DNA from: Nitrososphaerales archaeon TH1177
GTDB lineage: Archaea > Thermoproteota > Nitrososphaeria > Nitrososphaerales > Nitrososphaeraceae
Direction of reading: 5' to 3'
DNA: 10,183 bases
NCBI GenBank assembly: GCA_014523515.1
Contig: JAATVJ010000161.1
Span: 1 to 10,183 of the forward strand
Shown: piece by piece, positions 6,401 to 10,183 of the stretch
Position numbering within the stretch: position 1 is the first letter of the stretch
Layout of the letters: each line of letters begins with the position of its first letter
The notes under the pieces: model-generated
What the model was told of the DNA's origin: nothing
The model's database searches: none
What the model saw: only the letters and a program-made list of their open reading frames with translations
Program-made: the position numbers and the translations under genes

Positions 6401-7270
6401 ATGAACGCTAAAGTATTAATGGTGCAAGGGACTTCTTCAGGAGCAGGAAAAAGCACTATTGTAACAGCATTATGTAGAATACTCTCTAATTTAGGTTTCA
6501 ATGTGTCTCCTTTTAAAGCTCAGAATATGTCATCAAAGGTCCATATTATTTCTAGTACATACAAAATATCTCAAATACAGGCTATACAATCATTTGCTTC
6601 TAGGAAAAAACCAGAATGGCAAATAAATCCTATTTTATTAGTTCCTATTGGAAATGATAAAAGCAGAATATTTGTAGAAGGAAAATTTTATCAAGAAATG
6701 TCTGCAAAAAAATATTATACTGAATTTGTTTTAGAAAAAGGATTTCCAATTGTATTGAATGCTTTGAATAATTTAAGGAAAAAAAACGATATAATACTAA
6801 TAGAAGGAGCAGGTTCTCCAGCTGAAATTAATATTGCAAAATATGATATCGCTAATATGTTACTAGCTGAAAAAATAAATTCTCCTGTCATACTGGTCTC
6901 AGATATTGAGAGAGGCGGATGTTTTGCTAGCCTATATGGAACAATAAAACTGTTAAAAATAAAACACCAACGATTAACCAAAGGATTTATTATTAATAAA
7001 TTCCGTGGAGACGAAAGTATACTTGAAGATGCAATAAGATTTATTGAGCATAGCACGAAAATGATCAATTTGGGTATTATTCCTAAAATAGAATTTTTTT
7101 TACCTCCAGAGGATTCTCTTGATGGAACAAATAATGATAATTTAAAAAGTAAAGAGAAATTGTATTCAAAAAGACAATTGGACGAACAAATAGACTTTCT
7201 AGCTTCAAGTATTGAAAATAGGTTAAATTTGCAATTTATCCTAAAGCAAGTATTAAAAATAGAAAAATGA
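6401..7270 (+). CDS. cobQ: Cobyric acid synthase-like protein lacking the glutamine amidotransferase domain
   Basis: CobQ/CbiP uses ATP and glutamine to amidate four side-chain carboxylates of adenosylcobyrinic acid a,c-diamide. This protein has the N-terminal P-loop amidoligase domain: GTSSGAGKST at 10-19 (Lys17), FKAQNM, NPILLVP, EGAGSPAEIN at 135-144, DIERGGCFA from 168, INKFRGD at 198-204, and LPPEDS at 234-239. Full-length CobQ has about 480-500 residues, with a GATase domain after LPEEDS. Here only about 50 residues follow, ending in a helical tail (LDEQIDFLASSIENRL) resembling the usual C-terminus of complete CobQ. The catalytic Cys and His of the glutaminase are therefore absent. No frameshift is visible. 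The segment after FKAQNM is also divergent. The ATG at 6401 is preceded by a weak SD-like aggtag. The stop overlaps the cbiB start (ATGA). The family is certain; activity is uncertain. Confidence 0.87.
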   Translation: MNAKVLMVQGTSSGAGKSTIVTALCRILSNLGFNVSPFKAQNMSSKVHIISSTYKISQIQAIQSFASRKKPEWQINPILLVPIGNDKSRIFVEGKFYQEMSAKKYYTEFVLEKGFPIVLNALNNLRKKNDIILIEGAGSPAEINIAKYDIANMLLAEKINSPVILVSDIERGGCFASLYGTIKLLKIKHQRLTKGFIINKFRGDESILEDAIRFIEHSTKMINLGIIPKIEFFLPPEDSLDGTNNDNLKSKEKLYSKRQLDEQIDFLASSIENRLNLQFILKQVLKIEK

Positions 7271-8241
7271 TAGTCTCGTTTGACCTTATCATTATCCTCT
7301 TAATATCCGTAACGATGGATTGGATATTGGGGGATCTCAATAACAAAACACACCCTGTAGCTTGGCTAGGAAAATATATCAATTATTTTATTCCCAAGAT
7401 TAAAAACGAGAAAAAAAGGAATTATGAGAAAAAAAATGGAATAATTTTTACTGCTATAACTATTATTTTTTTTGCAATTCTAATACAAGGTATCTTAGTT
7501 TATCTTTATAATATCAATATGATATTAATGATGGTTTTATCAATATTCATTTTGTATTCTGTAATAGCAATTAAAGGCATGGAAAAACATATCAATGCAA
7601 TTACCATAGCTTTACAAAATAACGATATTGAAAATGCTAGGAAAAATTTATCTATGATTGTAAGTAGAAATACAAAAAACCTTGATGAACAACATATTCT
7701 ATCTGGAGCAATAGAATCTATTGCAGATGGTACAGTAGACGGAATTCTATCTCCAATATTTTATTTTTCTATATTTGGTTCTACAGGTGCTTTTATTTTT
7801 AGAATAATCAATACTTTAGATTCTATGATTGGATATAAGGAAAAATATTTTGAAAAAATAGGATGGATGGCAGCTAAAGCCGATACCTATGCAAATTATA
7901 TTCCAGCAAGGACTACTGCAGTCCTAATGATATTTGCAGCAATTATTTCTAAGGCAGATTGGAAAAATTCCATTGACATATTCAAAAAAGAACGAAATCA
8001 TACTATTAGTATCAATTCAGGTCATCCTATTTCTGTTTTGGCTGGTGCATTAAGAATAAGATTAGAAAAATTAGATCATTATGCTATAGGAGAACCATTA
8101 GAAAAAATATCGATAGAAAAATGCAAAATGGCCATAAAAATAATGAAAATTACAATTCTTGTTTTCTGTATGATTATTGCCATTCCTCTTATACTTATTA
8201 TGGATTACTTAAATTGGTGGAATTTTTTATTTGGTATATAA
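7267..8241 (+). CDS. cbiB: Adenosylcobinamide-phosphate synthase, membrane protein
   Basis: CbiB joins aminopropanol phosphate (or aminopropanol) to adenosylcobyric acid. The 324 residues contain several transmembrane segments, the clearest at about 5-20, 58-80, 82-100, 160-180, 215-228 and 290-315. Family motifs are seen in order: MDWILGD with HPVAWLG at 17-35, IVSRNT at 131-136 (usually GRDT), ESIADGTVDG at 150-159 followed by SPIFYF, RIINTLDSMIGY at 179-190, and ANYIPAR at 209-215. The substitutions in the GRDT and AENT/AEST motifs are mild departures from what I expect of the family. The ATG overlaps the cobQ TGA by the ATGA arrangement, so translation is probably coupled. The 3' end overlaps cobS by 11 bp. 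It acts in the cytoplasmic membrane, presumably alongside CobS. In Pseudomonas naming it is CobD. Confidence 0.93.
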   Translation: MIVSFDLIIILLISVTMDWILGDLNNKTHPVAWLGKYINYFIPKIKNEKKRNYEKKNGIIFTAITIIFFAILIQGILVYLYNINMILMMVLSIFILYSVIAIKGMEKHINAITIALQNNDIENARKNLSMIVSRNTKNLDEQHILSGAIESIADGTVDGILSPIFYFSIFGSTGAFIFRIINTLDSMIGYKEKYFEKIGWMAAKADTYANYIPARTTAVLMIFAAIISKADWKNSIDIFKKERNHTISINSGHPISVLAGALRIRLEKLDHYAIGEPLEKISIEKCKMAIKIMKITILVFCMIIAIPLILIMDYLNWWNFLFGI

Positions 8242-8968
8242 TAATATTTGTTCAGTCTTTTCATTTTTAACAATAATTCCAATTAAAAATTATGATCTTA
8301 GATATATAGCTCAAAATATGTATTTGTTTCCTTTAGTAGGACTTATAATTGGGATAGCAATAGGAGTTTTATCTTTTATTTTATTTTCTTATCTTCAGAG
8401 CTTTATGCTAGGATTTATCATTACTGCAACTATTATAGGAATATCTGGTCTTCATCATACTGATGCCTTGTCTGATCTTGCTGATGGATTAATGGCTAAA
8501 GGATCTAGTGAATTTAAACACAAAGTAATGTCAGATCCTCGAATTGGCACAGCAGGAACAGTAGTATTAATTTTCTATATAATTGGAATGATAATTTTTG
8601 TTTCTAATATAGAAGAAAAAATAAAATTGATCTCTGTTATAATTATAGCTGAAGTTCTATCGAAATATAGTATGGTTTTACAATGCTATATTGGAAAATC
8701 TGCATGGATAGGAATGAATTCAATATTTATAAAAGAAATGAAAAACAAAAAAAAATTCCTTGTCTCAAATTTAATTTTAACCACAAGCATAATGCTTTTT
8801 GGATTCAGTTTTTACCATGAAATAGCAAGTTTATTAACAATGTTCGTAATCAGTATTGTTCTATTATTAATAGCAAATAGATCATTTGGTGGAATATCAG
8901 GAGATGTAATTGGTGCAACTAATGAAATTTCAAGGTTTTTTATTTATCTAATTTACGCAGTTTTTTAA
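8231..8968 (+). CDS. cobS: Adenosylcobinamide-GDP ribazoletransferase (cobalamin synthase)
   Basis: CobS condenses adenosylcobinamide-GDP with alpha-ribazole (phosphate), the last joining step of cobalamin assembly, in the cytoplasmic membrane. The 245 residues start with the family's SVFSFLTIIPI and contain the signature GLHHTDALSDLADG at 73-86, with Asp78, Asp82 and Asp85 as probable metal-binding residues, then DPRIGTAG at 102-109 and RSFGGISGDVIGATNE near the C-terminus. About six hydrophobic segments alternate with these. The start is proposed at a TTG overlapping cbiB by 11 bp. An in-frame stop lies seven codons upstream, and the first ATG (codon 30) would remove the N-terminal motif. 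There is no visible Shine-Dalgarno sequence, so translation is probably coupled to cbiB. The stop is four bases before the cobY start. The usual GGLHxDGLAD is SGLHHTDALSD here. Confidence 0.93.
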   Translation: MVYNNICSVFSFLTIIPIKNYDLRYIAQNMYLFPLVGLIIGIAIGVLSFILFSYLQSFMLGFIITATIIGISGLHHTDALSDLADGLMAKGSSEFKHKVMSDPRIGTAGTVVLIFYIIGMIIFVSNIEEKIKLISVIIIAEVLSKYSMVLQCYIGKSAWIGMNSIFIKEMKNKKKFLVSNLILTTSIMLFGFSFYHEIASLLTMFVISIVLLLIANRSFGGISGDVIGATNEISRFFIYLIYAVF

Positions 8969-8972
8969 AGAA

Positions 8973-9671
8973 TTGGCAAAAAAACTGATACAAATTTCTA
9001 ATAAAAAAAAACTTATTGCAATAATTATGTGTGGAGGAAAAGGGGGCAGAATGAAAAGATATTACAAGACAGAAAAACCATTGCTAAAGATAAAAGATAA
9101 AAAGATAATTGAATATGTTATTGAAGCTCTAATTAAATCTGATTGTTTTGATAAAATTGGAGCTTGTGTAAGTCAAAATAGTATAAGAACAAGGAAATTT
9201 TTACAAAAATACAACTATAAACATAATATACATATACAAATTATAGAAGGTAACGGTAATGGATACTCTTCTGATTTGTCATTTATTATAAAAAAATTTT
9301 GTGATTCTAATATATTAATAATATCTGCAGATCTTCCTTTACTTTCACAAATAGATATAATGGAGATCTTAAGTAAATGTGATTTTAACAAAACCTGTAA
9401 TACAATCATATTCAATAAAAAAATTATTGACCAAATAGGCATTAAACCAAGTATTGTATTTGAATATAGAAAAAGGAATTATTGTTATTCAAGTATTGCG
9501 ATCTTTAATCTTAAAAAAGAAGGAAATTATGATTCTGAGCTGATTAAAGAAAGATTTGTAATCCTGAATCGTATTGGAATAGCTGTAAATGTCAATGAGA
9601 AAAAAGATCTATATATTGCAAGAAATTTAATTAAAAGATTAGAATATGATAAAAATAATTTAAATCTTTAA
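8973..9671 (+). CDS. cobY: Adenosylcobinamide-phosphate guanylyltransferase (archaeal CobY)
   Basis: CobY transfers GMP from GTP to adenosylcobinamide phosphate. It is the archaeal non-orthologous replacement of bacterial CobU and has no kinase activity. The 232 residues have the MobA-like nucleotidyltransferase fold: IAIIMCGGKGGRM at 15-27, then EKPLLKI, GNGYSSDLS at 95-103 (compare GKGYIEDLN in the Methanocaldococcus enzyme), SADLPLL at 118-124 and KPSIVFE. The usual GGKGTRM is GGKGGRM here. The first 13 residues are a basic extension. Start: a TTG four bases after the cobS stop; the first ATG (codon 19) falls inside the first beta strand and is unlikely. The composition is extremely rich in Ile, Lys and Asn. 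Its neighbours cbiB and cobS act before and after it, which supports the call over other MobA-like transferases. It converges with the S27e gene at a 12-bp distance. Confidence 0.87.
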   Translation: MAKKLIQISNKKKLIAIIMCGGKGGRMKRYYKTEKPLLKIKDKKIIEYVIEALIKSDCFDKIGACVSQNSIRTRKFLQKYNYKHNIHIQIIEGNGNGYSSDLSFIIKKFCDSNILIISADLPLLSQIDIMEILSKCDFNKTCNTIIFNKKIIDQIGIKPSIVFEYRKRNYCYSSIAIFNLKKEGNYDSELIKERFVILNRIGIAVNVNEKKDLYIARNLIKRLEYDKNNLNL

Positions 9672-9683
9672 GATAATATAGAG

Positions 9684-9878
9684 CTAATCCAAAGGATTTA
9701 GCAAATTTCCATGAATTTTTGCTCGACCACCAGATCTCTCAGCCAATAATTCATTACAGGACTTGCAATAGATATTAGAAGTGGTGTGCGAATAAACTAT
9801 ATTTTTTTCCTCACATTTCGAACATTGAATATGAAGAAAAGTACTATTTGGTTTTGGTATTAATATATTTTCTTTCAT
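9684..9878 (-). CDS. rps27e: Small-subunit ribosomal protein eS27 (S27e)
   Basis: This 64-residue zinc-ribbon protein of the archaeal 30S subunit has Cys19 and Cys22 (CSKC) paired with Cys38 and Cys41 (CKSC), followed by the conserved LAERSGGRAKIHG. Length and layout are normal for archaea. It follows the eL42 gene with a 27-bp gap, the pairing commonly seen in archaeal genomes where aIF2-alpha often comes next. Here the next gene is instead cobY on the other strand, so the ribosomal operon ends after S27e. A GTGAT Shine-Dalgarno match precedes its ATG. Confidence 0.95.
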   Translation of the reverse strand: MKENILIPKPNSTFLHIQCSKCEEKNIVYSHTTSNIYCKSCNELLAERSGGRAKIHGNLLNPLD

Positions 9879-9886
9879 AATTTACA

Positions 9887-9891
9887 ATCAC
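9887..9891 (-). promoter_or_regulatory. Ribosome binding site of rps27e
   Basis: The minus strand reads GTGAT eight bases before the ATG at 9878. It matches part of the archaeal GGAGGUGAUC complement of the 16S rRNA 3' end. Most other starts in this window lack such a motif. Its presence fits an internal gene of a polycistronic mRNA. Confidence 0.45.
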
Positions 9892-9905
9892 TTTTCTCTA
9901 TGTAT

Positions 9906-10178
9906 TTATGAGCTAATTTCTAATTTTCGCATACGCATACCTTCTCTCATTGATTTGTTTTGACATGTTTTACAAGTATATCTTAACGTAATCTTTTTGG
10001 TTGTTTTAGCGGTTCTTTTTAATTCAGGAAATTTCTGACCTCCATATCCTTTTTTGTCTTCTGCATGCCTTCGTGCACCTAAAGCTGTTTTTCTGTCTTT
10101 TCCTTTTTTATAGATAGATACTGCCTGAACTGTATGGCCCTTACATTTTGGACAGAATTTGCGCATTTCCTTTTGCAT
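9906..10178 (-). CDS. rpl44e: Large-subunit ribosomal protein eL42 (L44e)
   Basis: This zinc-binding protein sits near the E site of the 50S subunit. The 90 residues contain Cys9/Cys12 (CPKC) and Cys69/Cys72 (CKTC), the basic HTVQAVSIYKKGKDRK region, and KKGYGGQKFPELKRTAKTTKK at about 42-62, which contains the GYGGQ loop typical of eL42. The start is taken as the ATG at 10178; another ATG four codons later (10166) is possible. The frame is still open for the few remaining bases of the window, so an upstream start cannot be excluded. It is co-oriented with rps27e, probably in one transcript. Confidence 0.94.
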   Translation of the reverse strand: MQKEMRKFCPKCKGHTVQAVSIYKKGKDRKTALGARRHAEDKKGYGGQKFPELKRTAKTTKKITLRYTCKTCQNKSMREGMRMRKLEISS

Positions 10179-10183
10179 CTTCA

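Noticed and set aside
6715..7068. Minus-strand open frame of 117 codons inside cobQ
   Set aside because: It is opposite to strongly conserved CobQ motifs (EGAGSPAEIN, DIERGG, INKFRGD), and its Ile/Ser-rich translation has no recognisable domain.
6401..7270. Dethiobiotin synthetase (BioD) as an alternative to CobQ
   Set aside because: The size is near BioD, but QGTSSGAGKS, EGAGSPAEIN, DIERGGCFA, INKFRGD and LPPEDS are CobQ-specific, and the gene sits between cobD and cbiB.
1..10183. Mobile elements, CRISPR arrays, tRNA or rRNA genes
   Set aside because: No transposase or integrase motifs, no regularly spaced repeats, and no cloverleaf or rRNA-like GC-rich segment was seen on either strand.

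Overview
The window looks like a piece of an archaeal chromosome, most likely from Nitrososphaeria (Thaumarchaeota, the ammonia-oxidising archaea) or a close relative. The evidence is a TFIIB-type transcription factor, the archaeal/eukaryotic ribosomal proteins eL42 (L44e) and eS27 (S27e), the archaeal CobY nucleotidyltransferase, an archaeal-type aspartate-semialdehyde dehydrogenase, a strongly AT-rich composition, and TATA boxes about 26 bp from start codons (leaderless transcripts). Genus cannot be fixed from the sequence alone.

Left part (1-3924): a transcription factor B gene open at the left edge; a 58-residue 4-oxalocrotonate-tautomerase-family gene on the minus strand (1007-1183); an unrecognised 265-residue protein with apparent winged-helix segments at both ends (1405-2202); an unrecognised single-pass membrane protein with simple-sequence repeats in its C-terminal part (2354-2929, minus); and heme O synthase (3037-3924, minus, GTG start).

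Middle (4022-9671): asd (minus) is divergent from a five-gene cobalamin cluster on the plus strand, cobD - cobQ - cbiB - cobS - cobY. The cluster covers late cobalamin synthesis. CobD makes aminopropanol phosphate from threonine phosphate, CobQ amidates the corrin ring, CbiB joins the two, CobY activates the product with GTP, and CobS adds the lower-ligand nucleoside. Genes from cobQ on are very close or overlapping, and three of the five appear to start with TTG. The asd product leads to homoserine and threonine, the source of the CobD substrate, so the shared 94-bp divergent promoter region is metabolically sensible.

Right edge (9684-10178): eL42 and eS27 on the minus strand, convergent with cobY across only 12 bp.

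The most notable observation is that CobQ has only 289 codons. It keeps the N-terminal ATP-binding amidoligase domain and what looks like the family's C-terminal tail, but the whole glutamine-amidotransferase domain is missing, and a normally conserved segment after the FKAQNM motif is altered. Either the amide nitrogen comes from free ammonia or a separate glutaminase, or the enzyme has changed or lost function.
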